Positions 49,302-61,620 of a stretch of 64,000 nt of DNA are shown here, one piece after another. The DNA comes from Acanthococcus lagerstroemiae (lineage: Eukaryota > Arthropoda > Insecta > Hemiptera > Eriococcidae): assembly GCA_031841125.1 (NCBI GenBank), contig CM063114.1:33625574-33689573 (forward strand), in the 5' to 3' direction. The position numbers were made by a program, and so were the translations under genes. Positions within the stretch are counted from its first letter, which is position 1. Each line of letters starts with the position of its first letter. The notes below the pieces were generated by a model. That model worked only from the letters and a program-made list of their open reading frames with translations. It was not told where the DNA came from and did not search any database.

Positions 49302-52300
49302 TTGAATTCGCCACGAAAAATTGAGTAACCAGCCTCAGCCCCGACGCCGAAGCTCTCCAAAAATTTTTTCGCCCGAAAAAAAAACATGATGTATAGTATG
49401 GAGAAATCTTCAAAATTTTCAAAAATCAAAATTTCTGAATTGAAGACTGTTTTTTACTTACATTTTCGCGCAGAGCCGGAATTCGTTGTTCAAATTTGGC
49501 GGCGACGCTCCGTTGGCGAGATACCCTCGAAAATGTGGTCAAAATGGGTTAAAAAATCACTCTAGCTCAATTTTGACAACGGATTCGAATTCGCCACGAG
49601 AAATTGAGTACACAGCCCCAGCCCCGACGCCGAAGCTCTCCGAAGATTTTTTCGCTCGAAAAAAGACATGATGTACAGTATGGAGAAATCTTCAAAATTT
49701 AAAAAAATCAAAATTGTTGAATTGAAGACTGTTTTTAACTCAAATTTTCGCGCTGAGCCCGAATTCGTTGTTCAAATTTGGCGGCAACGCTCCGTTGGCG
49801 AGATACCCCGAAAATGTGGTCAAAATGGGTCAAAAAATCACTCTAGCTCAATTTTGACAACGGATTCGAATACGCCACGAAAAATTGAGTAACCAGCCCC
49901 AGCACCGACGCCGAAGCTCTCCGAAAATTCTTTCGACCGAAAAAAGACATGATGTATGGAGAAATCTTCAAAATTTTCAAAAATCAAAATTTTCGAATTG
50001 AAGACTATTTTTTACTTAAATTTTTGCGCTGAGCCCGAATTCGTTGTTCAACTTTGGCGGCGACGCTCCGTTGGCGAGATACCCTCGAACATGTGGTGAA
50101 AATGGGTAAAAATTCACTTCAGCGCAATTTTGACAACGGATTCGAATTCGCCACGAAAAATTGAGTAACCAGCCCCAGCCCCGACGCCGAAACGCTCCGA
50201 AAATTTTTTCCCCCGAAAAAAAAAACATGATGTATAGTATGGAGAAATCTTCAAAATTTTCGAAAATCGAAATTTCTGAATTGAAGACAGTTTTTTGCTT
50301 AAATTTTCGCGCTGACCTCGAATTCGTTGTTCAAATTTAGCGGCGACGCTCCGTTGGCGAGATACCCTCGAAAATGTGGTCAAAATGGGTCAAAAAATCA
50401 CTCTAGCTAAATTTCGACAACGGATTCGAAATCCCCTCGAAAAATTGAGTAACCAGCCCCAGCCCCGACGCCGAAGCTCTCCGAAAATTTTTTCGCCCGA
50501 AAATAGACATGATGTACAGTATGGAGAAATCTTCAAAATTTTCAAAAATCAAAATATTGGAATTGAAGATTGTTTTTTACTCAATTTTTCGCGCAGAGTT
50601 CGAATTTGTTGTTCAAATTTGGCGGCGACGTTCCCTTGGCGAGATACCCTCGAAAATGTGGTCAAAATGGGTCAAAAATTCACTTCAGCGCAATTTTGAC
50701 AACGGATTCGAATTCGCCACGAAAAATTGAGTAACCAGCCCCAGCCCCGACGCCGAAGCCCTCCGTAAAGTTTTTCGCCCGAATAAAACAATGATGTATA
50801 GTATGGAGAAATCTTCAAAATTTTCAAAAATCAAAATTGATGAATTGAAGACCGTTTTTAACTCAAATTTTCGCGCTGAGCCCGAATTCGTTGTTCAAAT
50901 TTGGCGGCGACGCTCCGTTGGCGAGATTCCCATCGAACATGTGGTCAAAATGGGTCAAAAATTCACTTCAGCGCAATTTTGACAACGGATTCGAATTCGC
51001 CACGAAAAATTGAGTAACCAGCCCCAGCCCCGACGCCGAAGCTCTCCGAAAATTTTTTCGCCCGAATAGAAACATGATGTACCTATAGTATGGAGAAATC
51101 TTCAAAATTTTCAAAAATAAAAAGTTTGGAATAGAAGACTGTTTTTTACACAATTTTTCGCGCAGAGGTCGCATTCGTTGTTCAAATTTGGCAGCGACGC
51201 TCCGTTGGCGAGATACCCTCGAAAATGTGGTCAAAATGCGTCAAAAATTCACTCTAGCTCAATTGTGACAACGGATTCGAATTCGCCACGAAAAATTGAG
51301 TAACCAGCCCCAGCCCCGACGCCGAAACTCTCCGAAAATTTTTTCGCCCGAAAAAAAAAACATGATGTATAGTATGGAGAAATCTTCAAAATTTTCAAAA
51401 ATCAAAATTTCTGAATTGAAGACTGTTTTTTACTTAAATTTTCGCGCTGAGCCCGAATTCGTTGTTCAAATTTGGCGGCGACGCTCCGTTGGCGAGATAC
51501 CCTCGAAAATGTGGTCAAAATGGGTCAAAAATTCACTTCAGCACAATTTTGACAACGGATTCGAAATCGTCACGAAAAATTGAGTAACCAGCCCCAGCCC
51601 CGACGCCGAAGCTCTCCGAAAATTTTTTCGCCCGAAAAATAACATGATGTATAGTATGGAGAAATCTTCAAAATTTTCAAAAATCAAAATTTCTGAATTG
51701 AAGACTGTTTTTTACTTAAATTTTCGCATTTTCGCGCTGAGCCGGAATTCGTTGTTCAAATTTGGCGGCGACGCTCCGTTGGCGAGATACCCTCGAAAAT
51801 GTGGTCATAATGGTTCAAAAAATCCATCTAGCTTAATTTTGACAACGGATTCGAATTCGCCACGAAAAATTGAGTAACCAGCCCCAGCCCCGACGCCGAA
51901 GCTCTCCGAAAATTTTTTCGCCCGAAAAAAAAACATGATGTATAGTATGGAGAAATCTTCAAAATTTTGAAAAATCAAAATTTCTGAATTGAAGACTTTT
52001 TTTTACTCAATTTTTCGCGCAGAGTTCGAATTTGTTGTTCAAATTTGGGGCGACGCACCGTTGGGGAGATACCCTCGAAAATATGGTCAAAATGGGTCAA
52101 AAATTCACTTTAGCGCAATTTTGACAACGGATTCGAATTCGCTACGAAAAATTGAGTAACCAGCCCAAGCCCGAACGCCGAAGCTCTCCGAAAATTTTTT
52201 CACGCGAAAAAAGGCGAAATCTTCAAAATTTTCAAAAAATAAATTTTTGAATTGAAGACTGTTTTTTACTCAATTTTTCGCGCTGAGTTCGAATTCGTTG

Positions 52301-52310
52301 TTCAAATTTG
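49302..52310 (+). repeat. ~281-bp satellite, forward-orientation block (~11 units)
   Basis: The marker GACGCCGAAGC recurs at about 49343, 49626, 49907, 50183, 50467, 50749, 51032, 51318, 51602, 51892 and 52173, a period of 276-290. Conserved blocks are TATGGAGAAATCTTCAAAAT, AATTGAAGACTGTTTTTTAC, GGCGACGCTCCGTTGGCGAG, GACAACGGATTCGAATTCGC and CCAGCCCCAGCCCCGACGCC. Units differ by a few percent to ~10%. Each unit has an open frame of 60-95 codons which looks incidental. Confidence 0.95.
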
Positions 52311-53236
52311 AGCTAGGTTTATTTTTTGACCCATTTTGACCACATTTTCGAGGGTATCTCGCCAACGGAGCGATGCCGACAAATTCGAACTCAGCGCGAA
52401 AAATTGAGTAAAAAACAGTCTTCAATTCAAAAATTTTGATTTTTGAAAATTTTGATGATTTCTCCATATTAACACCATGTGTTTTTTCGAGCGAAAAAAT
52501 TTTCGGAGAGCTTCGACGTCGAGGCTGGGGCTGGTTACTCAATTTTTCGTGGCGAATTCGAATCCGTTGTCAAAATTGAGCTCGAGTGATTTTTTGACCT
52601 ATTTTGACCAACATTTTCGAGGGTATTCCGCCAACGGAGCGCCGCCGCCAAATGTGGACGACGAATTCGGGCTCAGCGCGAAAATTTGAGTAAAAAACAG
52701 TCTCCAATTCAAAAATTTTGATTTTTGAAATTTTTAAAGATTTCTCCATATTATACGTCATGTTTTTTTTCGCGTGAAAAATTTTCGGAGAGCTTCGGCG
52801 TCGGGGCTGGGGCTGGTTACTCAATTTTTTGTGGCGAATTCGAATCCGTTGTCAAAATTGAGCTAGAGTGATTTTTTGACCCATTTTGACCACTTTTTCG
52901 AGCGTATCTCGCCAACGGAGCGTCGCCGCCAAATTTGAACAACGAATTCGAACTCAGCGCAAAAAATTGAGTAAAAAACAGTCTTCAATTCAAAATTTTA
53001 TTTTTTGAAAATTTGAAGATTCCTCCATACGCTACATCATGCCTTTTTTCGCGTGAAAAAATGTTCGTAGAATTTCCGCGTCGGGGCTGGGGCTGGTTAC
53101 TCAATTTTTCGTGGCGAATTCGAATCCGTTGTCAAAATTGAGCTAGAGTTATTTTTTGACCCATTTTGACCACATTTTCGAGGGTATCTCGCCAACGGAG
53201 CGTCGCCGACAAATTCGAACTACGAATTCGAACTCC
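52311..53236 (-). repeat. Satellite, inverted block left of the retrotransposon
   Basis: From about 52311 the same satellite continues in reverse complement: TTTTTTGACCCATTTTGACC, CTCGCCAACGGAGCGTCGCC and GGGGCTGGGGCTGGTTACTC. About three units lie before the RTE element. The head-to-head switch falls after TTGTTCAAATTTG, mid-unit. Confidence 0.93.
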
Positions 53237-55189
53237 TAAAAAAGAGAACGAAAGAACTGATCGCAAAAAGAGAACAGTGGAGAAGGATAGACAACCCGAC
53301 CCCGAGACAGAAAATCGAGTTAGCAGAATTGCAAAAATTGGTAAGAAAAGAAATCAAAAACGACTGTAGAGAATATGAGGTAAAACTTGTGGAAAAAATC
53401 ATAGAGGAAACATGGTCGACACGTAGGATGAAAAAGGAAATAGCGAAAGGCACGAGACTAATGACTGGGATAAAGAACAAAGAAGGTAAAATAACAACAG
53501 GGAGAAAAGAAATTATGAAAGTGATTACTGAATTCTTCAGAAAGCTATACGATGACGAAAATGAACAGCAAAACAGTACCTTAAGAGAAATAATAGATAA
53601 AGAGGAGACACCAATCGGAATAAATCATACAAAAGAACCAATACCACCATTCACGAAAAATGAAATACAAAAAGCAATAAAATCGCTGAGGGTAGGTAAG
53701 TCACCAGGGCCAGATAGTATTGATAACGCATTCCTCAAAACATTTCAAGAAAAGCTAAAGACACCATTAACCAAACTATTAAACAAAATTATGTACACCG
53801 AAAAAACTCCGGAACAATGGAGCGTCGCGGAACTCCGTCTACTGCACAAAAAAGGGGAAAAAAGTGACCTCGATAATTATAGGCCCATAAGTCTGACATC
53901 AAATGTAGGAAAGATAGCAATGAAAGTAATCAAAGAAAGAATAAGTAGTCGATTGGACGAGAGCCAGAGCTCGGAACAGGCAGGTTTCCGTAGGGGATTT
54001 TCCACCATAGACCACATACTCACAATGAATCAGATAATAGAAAAAGCGAAGGAATATAAAATAGAAATACACTGTATTTTCGTAGACTTTCGGAAAGCGT
54101 TTGACTCAATTAAGCACAACAGAATATGGGAGGCACTCAAAAATCAGGGAATAGAAATGAAAATAATCAAAATCATACAAGATGTATACAAAGACGGTAA
54201 AGCTTACGTAAGAACAGACAGAAGAGGACCAACATTTCCAGTCAAAAAAGGAGTGAAACAGGGAGACCCACTGTCTTCCAACCTGTTTAACGCCGTACTA
54301 GAAGAGATATTTAAGCAATTGGATTGGAAAGAAAGGGGGTTAAAAAGAGACGGAAAATGGCTTAATAACCTAAGATTTGCGGACGACATAATACTAATAA
54401 GCGAAAATAAAGAAGACGTCGAAAAAATGTTGCAGGAGCTAACCGAAGCAAGCAGAAGGGTGGGATTGTTGATTAATGTTAACAAAACAAAATACATGAG
54501 TAACTCCAATAGAGGCGACGTCTATGCAAACAACGAAAAGATAGAAAAAGTAGACGAATACACATATCTGGGGCAAATACTATCCTTCAAAAATCGAACG
54601 TATAAGGAGATAACAGCTAGGAAGCGAAAGGCATGGGCGGGGTTCTGGGCGCTCAAACAAATATTCAAAAGCGAAATGAGTACCCCATCTAAAATGAAAA
54701 TTCTAGAAACAAATGTAATGCCAATATTAACATACAGTGCACAAACATGGTCACTAACCAAAAAGCAAATGGAAAGTATAAGAAAGACCCAAAGGGCAAT
54801 GGAGAGAAGTATTATGAAAATAAGAATCAAAGACAAAATAAGAAACAAAACAATAAGAGAAGAAACAAATGCGATCGACGTGGGGTATCGAGTTAAGAAG
54901 CTAAAGTATAAATACGCGGGCCACGTCATGAGAATGGGACAAGAGAGATGGGTAAAACGGGTAATTAACTGGAGACCATTCGACAGGAATAGAGCGAAAG
55001 GAAGGCCAACGACCAGATGGAGGGGTGAATTAGTGAAAAACCTGGGGATAGGATGGGGGAGATTCACCGAAGATAGGGAAAAATGGCACGAAATCGGGAA
55101 GGCGTATGCCCGGATGTAACATACGATAAAGAAAAATGTACAAGAAACGGTAATAAACGCTAATTATTATTATTATTATTATTATTATA
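53237..55189 (+). mobile_element. RTE-type non-LTR retrotransposon, 5'-truncated, with ATT-repeat tail
   Basis: The element joins satellite DNA at about 53237 (left) and 55189 (right). It opens inside the coding frame, in the basic linker between endonuclease and reverse transcriptase (LKKRTKELIAKREQWRR), so the endonuclease domain is lost. It ends with a short 3' UTR and (ATT)n at about 55163-55189, as expected for RTE elements, which usually end in short repeats rather than poly-A. About 87 bases of satellite (53149-53236 and 55188-55275) occur on both sides but differ at several positions. Confidence 0.85.
53329..55119 (+). CDS. Reverse transcriptase of an RTE-clade retrotransposon (N-terminally truncated)
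   Basis: 596 residues from the first Met; the frame is open further upstream to the element's left edge at 53237. Reverse transcriptase motifs are visible: YRPISL (184-189), FVDFRKAFD (251-259), GVKQGDPLS (308-316) and the catalytic FADD (350-353). The C-terminal part has the HVMRMGQERWVKRVINW and KGRPTTRWR signature common in RTE-like elements. A complete RTE protein is around 1000 residues with an N-terminal AP-endonuclease, absent here. The frame has no stops, which suggests recent insertion. It is most likely a dead-on-arrival copy, since it lacks endonuclease and a promoter. Confidence 0.9.
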   Translation: MQKLVRKEIKNDCREYEVKLVEKIIEETWSTRRMKKEIAKGTRLMTGIKNKEGKITTGRKEIMKVITEFFRKLYDDENEQQNSTLREIIDKEETPIGINHTKEPIPPFTKNEIQKAIKSLRVGKSPGPDSIDNAFLKTFQEKLKTPLTKLLNKIMYTEKTPEQWSVAELRLLHKKGEKSDLDNYRPISLTSNVGKIAMKVIKERISSRLDESQSSEQAGFRRGFSTIDHILTMNQIIEKAKEYKIEIHCIFVDFRKAFDSIKHNRIWEALKNQGIEMKIIKIIQDVYKDGKAYVRTDRRGPTFPVKKGVKQGDPLSSNLFNAVLEEIFKQLDWKERGLKRDGKWLNNLRFADDIILISENKEDVEKMLQELTEASRRVGLLINVNKTKYMSNSNRGDVYANNEKIEKVDEYTYLGQILSFKNRTYKEITARKRKAWAGFWALKQIFKSEMSTPSKMKILETNVMPILTYSAQTWSLTKKQMESIRKTQRAMERSIMKIRIKDKIRNKTIREETNAIDVGYRVKKLKYKYAGHVMRMGQERWVKRVINWRPFDRNRAKGRPTTRWRGELVKNLGIGWGRFTEDREKWHEIGKAYARM

Positions 55190-58100
55190 TTATTTTTTGA
55201 CCCATTTTGACCACATTTTCGAGGGTATCCCGCCAACGAAGCGTCGCCGCCAAATGTGGACGACGAATTCGGGCTCAGCGCGAAAAATTGAGTGAAAAAC
55301 AGTCTTCAATTCAAAAATTTTGACTTTTCAAAATTTTGAAGATTTCTCCATATTATACGTCATGTTTTTTTTCGCGTGAAAAATTTTCGGAGAGCTTCGG
55401 CGTCGGGGCTGGGGCTGGTTACTCAATTTTTTGTGGCGAATTCGAATCCGTTGTCAAAAATGAGCTCGAGTGATTTTTTGACCTATTTTGACCAACATTT
55501 TCGAGGGTATTCCGCCAACGGAGCGCCGCCGCCAAATGTGGACGACGAATTCGGGCTCAGCGCGAAAATTTGAGTAAAAAACAGTCTCCAATTCAAAAAT
55601 TTTGATTTTTGAAAAATTTGAAGATTTCTCCATACTATACATCATGTCTTGTTTCGGGTGAAAAAATTTTCGTAGAACTTCCGCGTCGGGGATGTGGCTG
55701 GTTACTCAATTTTTCGTGGCGAATTCGAATCCGTTGTCAAAATTGAGATAGGTTTATTTTTTGACCCATTTTGACCACATTTTCGAGGGTATCCCGCCAA
55801 CGAAGCGTCGCCGCCAAATTTGAACAACGAGTTCGAACTCAGCGCGGAATATTGAGTAAAAAACAGTCTTCGATTCAGAAATTTTGATTTTTGAAAAATT
55901 TGAAGATTTCTCCATACTCTAGACATCATGCCTTTTTTCGCGTGAAAAAATTTTCGGAGAGCTTCGGCGTCGGGGCTGGGGTTGGTTACTCAATTTTTCG
56001 TAGCGAATTCGAATACGTTGTCAAAATTGAGCTAGAGTGATTTTTTGACCCATTTTGACCACATTTTCGAGGGTATCTCACCAACGGACCGTCGCCGCCA
56101 AATTTGAACTACGAATTCCAACTCAGCGCTAAAAATTGAGTAAAAAACAGTCTCCAATTCAAAAATTTTGATTTTTGAAATTTTTAAAGATTTCTCCATA
56201 CTATACATCATATCTTTTTTCGAGCGAAAAAAATTTCGGAGAGCTTCAGCGTGGGGGCTGGGGCTGGTTACTCAATTTTTCGTTGCGGATTCGAATCCGT
56301 TGTCAAAATTGAGCTAGAGTGATTTTTTGACCCATTTTGACCACATTATCGAAGGTATCTCGCCAACGGAGGGTCGCCGCCAAATTTGAACAACGAATTC
56401 GAACTCAGCGCGAAAAATTGAGTAAAAAACAGTCTTCAATTCAAAAATTTATTTTTTGAAAATTCTGAAGATTTCTCCATACTATATACATCATGTCTTT
56501 TTTCGGGCGAAAAAATTTTCGTAGAACTTCCGCGTCGGGGCTGGGGCTGGTTACTCAATTTTTCGTGGCGAATTCGAATCCGTTGTCAAAATTGAGCTAG
56601 GTTTATTTCTTGACCCATTTTGACCACATTATCGAAGGTATCTCGCCAACGGAGAGTCGCCGCCAAATTTGAACAACGAATTCGAACTCAGCGCGGAATA
56701 TTGAGTAAAAAACAGTCTTCAATTCAAGAATTTTGATTTTTGAAAATTTTGATGATTTCTCCATATTATACACCATGTCTTTTTTCGAGCGAAAAAATTT
56801 TCGGAGAGCTTCAGCGTCGCGGCTGGGGCTGGGTACTCAATTTTTCGTGGCGAATTCGAATCCGTTGTCAAAATTGAGCTCGAGTGATTTTTTGACCTAT
56901 TTTGACCAACATTTTCGAGGGTATTCCGCCAACGGAGCGCCGCCGCCAAATGTGGACGACGAATTCGGGCTCAGCGCGAAAATTTGAGTAAAAAACAGTC
57001 TCCAATTCAAAAATTTTGATTTTTGAAAATTTTGAAGATATCTCCATACTATACATCATGTCTTTTTTCGAGCGAAAATATTTTCAGAGAGCTTCGGCGT
57101 CGGGGCTGGGGCAAGTTACTCAATTTTTTGTGGCGAATTCGAATCCGTTGTCAAAATTGAGCTCGAGTGATTTTTTCACCCATTTTGACCACATTTTCGA
57201 GGGTATCTCACCAACGGAGCGTCGCCGCCAAATTTGAACAACGAATTCGGGCTCAGCGCGAAAATTTGAGTAAAAAACAGTCTCCAATTCAAAAATTTTG
57301 ATTTTTGAAAATTTTGAAGATTTCTCCATACTTACATCATCTCTTTTTTCGAGCGAAAAAAATTTTGGAGGGTTTCAGCGTCGGGGCTGGGGCTGGTTAC
57401 TCAATTTTTCATGGCGAATTCGAATCCGTTGTCAAAATTGAGCTAGAGTGATTTTTTGACCCATTTTGACCACATTTTCGAGGGTATCCCGCCAACGAAG
57501 CGTCGCCGCCAAATGTGGACGACGAATTCGAACTCAGCGCAAAAAATTGAGTAAAAAACAGTCTTCAATTGAGAAATTTTGATTTTTGAAATTTTTGAAG
57601 ATTTCTCCATACTCTACATCATGCCTTTTTTCGAGCGAAAAAAATTTCGGAGAGCTTCAGCGTCGGGGCGGGGGCTGGTTACTCAATTTTTCGTGGCGAA
57701 TTCGAATCCGTTGTCAAAATTGAGGTAGAGTTACTTTTTGACCCATTTTGACCACATTTTCAAGGGGATCTCGCCAACGGAGCGCCGCCGCCAAATGTGG
57801 TCGACGAATTCGAACTCAGCGCGGAATATTGAGTAAAAAACAGTCTTCAATTCAAAAATTTTGATTTTTGAAAATTCTGAAAATTTCTCCACACTATACA
57901 TCATGTCTTTTTTCGCGTGAAAAAATTATCGAAAAGCTTCGGCGTTCGGGCTTGGGCTGGTTACTCAATTTTTCGTAGCGAATTCGAATGCGTTGTCAAA
58001 ATTGAGCTAGAGAGATTTTTTGACCCATTTTGACCACATTTTCGAGGGTATCTCGCCAACGGAGCGTCGCCGCCAAATTTGAACAACGAATTCGAACTCA

Positions 58101-60879
58101 GCGCGAAAAATTGAGTGAAAAACAGTCTTCAATTCAAAAATTTTGATTTTTGAAAAATTTGAAGATTTCTCCATACTAACATCATGTCTTTTTTCGAGCG
58201 AAAAAATTTTCGGAGAGCTTCGGCGTCGGGGCTGGGGTTGGGTACTCAATTTTTCGTGGCGAATTCGAATCCGTTGTCAAAATTGAGCTGGAGTTTATTT
58301 TTGACCCATTTTGACCACATTTTCGGGGTATCTCGCCAGTGGAGCGTCGTCGCCAAATTTGAACAACGAATTCGAACTCAGCGCGAAAAAGTGAGTAAAA
58401 AACAGTCTTCAATTCAAAAATTTTGATGATTTCTCCATATTATACACCATGTCTTTTTTCTAGCGAAAAAATTTTCGGAGAGCTTCAGCGTAGGGGCTGG
58501 TGCTGGGTACTCTATTTTTCGTGGCGAATTCGAATGCGTTGTCAAAATTGAGCTAGAGAGATTTTTTGACCTATTTTGACCACATTTTCGAGGGTATCTC
58601 GCCAACGGAGCGTCGCCGCCAAATTTGAACTACGAATTCGAACTCAGCGCGAAAAATTGAGTAAAAAACAGTCTTCAATTCAGAAATTTTGATTTTTGAA
58701 AAATTTGAAGATTTCTCCATACTATATACATCATGTCTTTTTTCGGATGAAAAAATTTTCAGAGGGCTTCGGCGTCGGGGCTGGGGCTGGTTACTCAATT
58801 TTTCGTGGCGAATTCGAATCCGTTGTCAAAATTGAGCTCGAGTGATTTTTTGACCTATTTTGACCACATTTTCGAGGGTATCTCGGCCAACGGAGCGTCG
58901 CCGCCAAATTTGAACAACGAATTCGAACTCAGCCCGAAAAATTTAGTAAAAAACAGTCTTCAATTCAAAAATTTTGATGATTTCTCCATATTATACATCA
59001 TGTCTTTTTTCGAGCGAAAAAATTTTCGGAGAGCTTCGGCGTTGAGGCTTGGGCTGGTTACTCAATTTCTCGTAGCGAATTCGAATCCGTTGTCAAAATT
59101 GAGCTAGAGTGATTTTTTGACCCATTTTGACCACATTTTCGAGGGTATCTCGCCAACGGAGCGCCGCCGCCAAATGTGGACGACGAATTCGGGCTCAGCG
59201 CAAAAATTTGAGTAAAAAACAGTCTTCAATTCAAAAATTTTGATTTTTGAAAATTTTGAAGATTTCTCCATACTATACATCATGTCTTTTTTCGGGCGAA
59301 AAAATTTTCGGAGAACTTCCGCGTCGGGGCTGGGGCTGGTTACTCAATTTTTCGTGGCGAATTCGAATCCGTTGTCAAAATTTAGCTAGAGTGATTTTTT
59401 GACCCATTTTGACCACATTCTCGAGGGTATCTCGCCAACGGAGCGTCGCCGCCAAATGTGGACGACGAATTCGGGCTCAGCGCGAAAATTTGAGTGAAAA
59501 ACAGTCTTCAATTCAAGAATTTTGATTTTTGAAAATTTTGATGATTTCTCCATACTATGTCTTTTTTCGGGCGAAAAAATTTTCGGAGAGCTTCCGCGTC
59601 GGGGTTGGGGTTGGATACTCAATTTTTCGTGGCGAATTCGAATCCGTTGTCAAAATGGAGCTCGAGTGATTTTTTGACCTATTTTGACCACATTTTCGAG
59701 GGTATCTCGCCAACGGAGCGTCGCCGCCAAATGTGGTCGACGAATTCGGGCTCAGCGCGAAAATTTGAGTGAAAAACAGTCTTCAATTCAAGAATTTTGA
59801 TTTTTGAAAATTTTGATGATTTCTTCATACTATGTCTTTTTTCGAGCGAAAAAATTTTCGGAGAGCTTCGGCGTTGGGGCTTGGGCTGGTTACTCAATTT
59901 TTCGTAGCGAATTCGAATCCGTTGTCAAAATTGAGCTAGAGTGATTTTTTGACCCATTTTGACCACAGTTTCGAGGGTATCTCGCCAACGGAGCGCCGCC
60001 GCCAAATGTGGACGACGAATTCGGGCTCAGCGCAAAAATTTGAGTAAAAAACAGTCTTTAATTCAAAAATTTTGATTTTTGAAAATTTTGAAGATTTCTC
60101 CATACTATATACATCATGTCTTTTTTCGGTTGAAAATATTTTCGGAGAGCTTCGGCGTCGCGGCTGGGGCTGGTTACTCATTTTTCGTGGCGAATTCGAA
60201 TCCGTTGTCAAAATTTAGCTAGAGTGATTTTTTGACCCATTTTGACCACATTCTCGAGGGTATCTCGCCAACGGAGCGTCGCCGCCAAATGTGGACGACG
60301 AATTCGGGCTCAGCGCGAAAATTTGAGTGAAAAACAGTCTTCAATTCAAGAATTTTGATTTTTGAAAATTTTGATGATTTCTCCATACTATGTCTTTTTT
60401 TGGGCGAAAAAATTTTCGGAGAGCTTCCGCGTCGGGGCTGGGGCTGGTTACTCAATTTTTCGTGGCGAATTCGAATCCCTTGTCAAAATTGAGCTAGAGT
60501 GATTTTTTGACCCATTTTGACCACATTTTCGAGGGTATCTCGCCAACCAAGCGTCGCCGCCAAATTTGAACAACAAATTCGAACTCAGCGCAAAAAATTG
60601 AGTAAAAAACAGTTTTCAATTCAAAAATTTTGATTTTTGAAAATTTTGAATATTTATCCGTACTATACATCATGTCTTTTTTCGGGCGAAAAAATTTTCG
60701 GAGGGCTTCGGCGTCGGGGCCGAGGCTGGTTACTCAATTTTTCGTGGCGAATTCGAATCCGTTGTCAAAATTATGATAGAGTGAGTTTTTGACCCATTTG
60801 GACCACATTTTCGAGGGTATCTCTCCAACGGAGCGTCGCCGCCAAATTTGAACAACGAATTCGTACTCAGTGCGAAATA
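55190..60879 (-). repeat. ~281-bp satellite, inverted-orientation block (~21 units)
   Basis: Continuation of the inverted block to about 60879, where the unit breaks off after GAATTCGTACTCAGTGCGAA. The GCTGGTTACTCAATTTTT marker recurs about every 270-285 bases. At 59.1-60.75 kb neighbouring units form a higher-order pattern with a three-unit (~835-base) period. Confidence 0.95.
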
Positions 60880-60929
60880 ACTATTTATCTTTAGATCACA
60901 TTCAGATGAACAAATTTTGCTTAAATATT

Positions 60930-61125
60930 TCTAGGCCTGGTCACCCCGCTTTTTACTTTACCCCGGTCGACCCCCTTTCACTCTGATCACCTCGTTTACT
61001 TGGTCGACCCCCTTTTGCTTTGGTCGACCCCCTTTTACTCAGATCTACCCCGTTTTATTCCGGTTGCTCCCTTTGTTCTGGACGACCCCCTTTTGTTTTG
61101 GTCGCCCCCTTTTCCCTCTTCAAAT
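60930..61125. repeat. ~20-bp minisatellite, GGTCGACCCCCTTTTRCTTT type
   Basis: About nine diverged units of roughly 18-21 bases, with recurring TGGTCGACCCCCTTTT and GGTCGCCCCCTTTT. It sits between the satellite edge and the OST3/OST6 gene. No coding content is apparent in the short frame across it. Confidence 0.8.
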
Positions 61126-61620
61126 CCCATTTGGTACGAATTTATAGGTAGTCTCACTTGGTATGTGGTTTCGCATACTAAGACTCTCCTTTTATTTTCA
61201 GGTGCGGAATCAGAGGAAGCCGCAAAATAGGGCCAAAGTTGGTCTTTTGAAAGTTGTATAGTTGTACATCTTATATCGTTGAAAATAATTATACTTTACA
61301 CCTGCCAGCTTGCAATTTCTTCCGAAATATACAAGTACCTATATCCTATAGTATTGTTTTCATTATTATTTCAGAGTTCATGATACATTCGAGTCTTATT
61401 CGTTTCGTCCGAATTGCGCGGCGTAACCCTTCTATTTCACTTCCACTGTGTAGGTTCTCCTTAGGACGCAACCCTTTCCCTCCTTGTGACGTAATCCCAT
61501 CTAAGTCGCTAGGTTCTAATTTGTGATAAGCACTCTGCTCCGTACAGATTACGTCAAGAATGATATAGCTTTTGCATAGGCTCCTACAGAGTTGACTCGC
61601 AGCTCTACGAATTTGTAACT

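Noticed and set aside
49486..60455. Dozens of similar 60-100 codon frames sharing a peptide like MEKSSKFSKIKI and RRRSVGEIPSKMW.
   Set aside because: They all fall in the ~281-bp satellite and are similar only because the DNA units are; many are interrupted, starts and ends vary, and no unit looks selected for coding.
52550..60475. GAATTCGAATCC in each satellite unit resembles a tRNA/SINE B box.
   Set aside because: No convincing A box or cloverleaf at the right distance; the match is short and probably chance.
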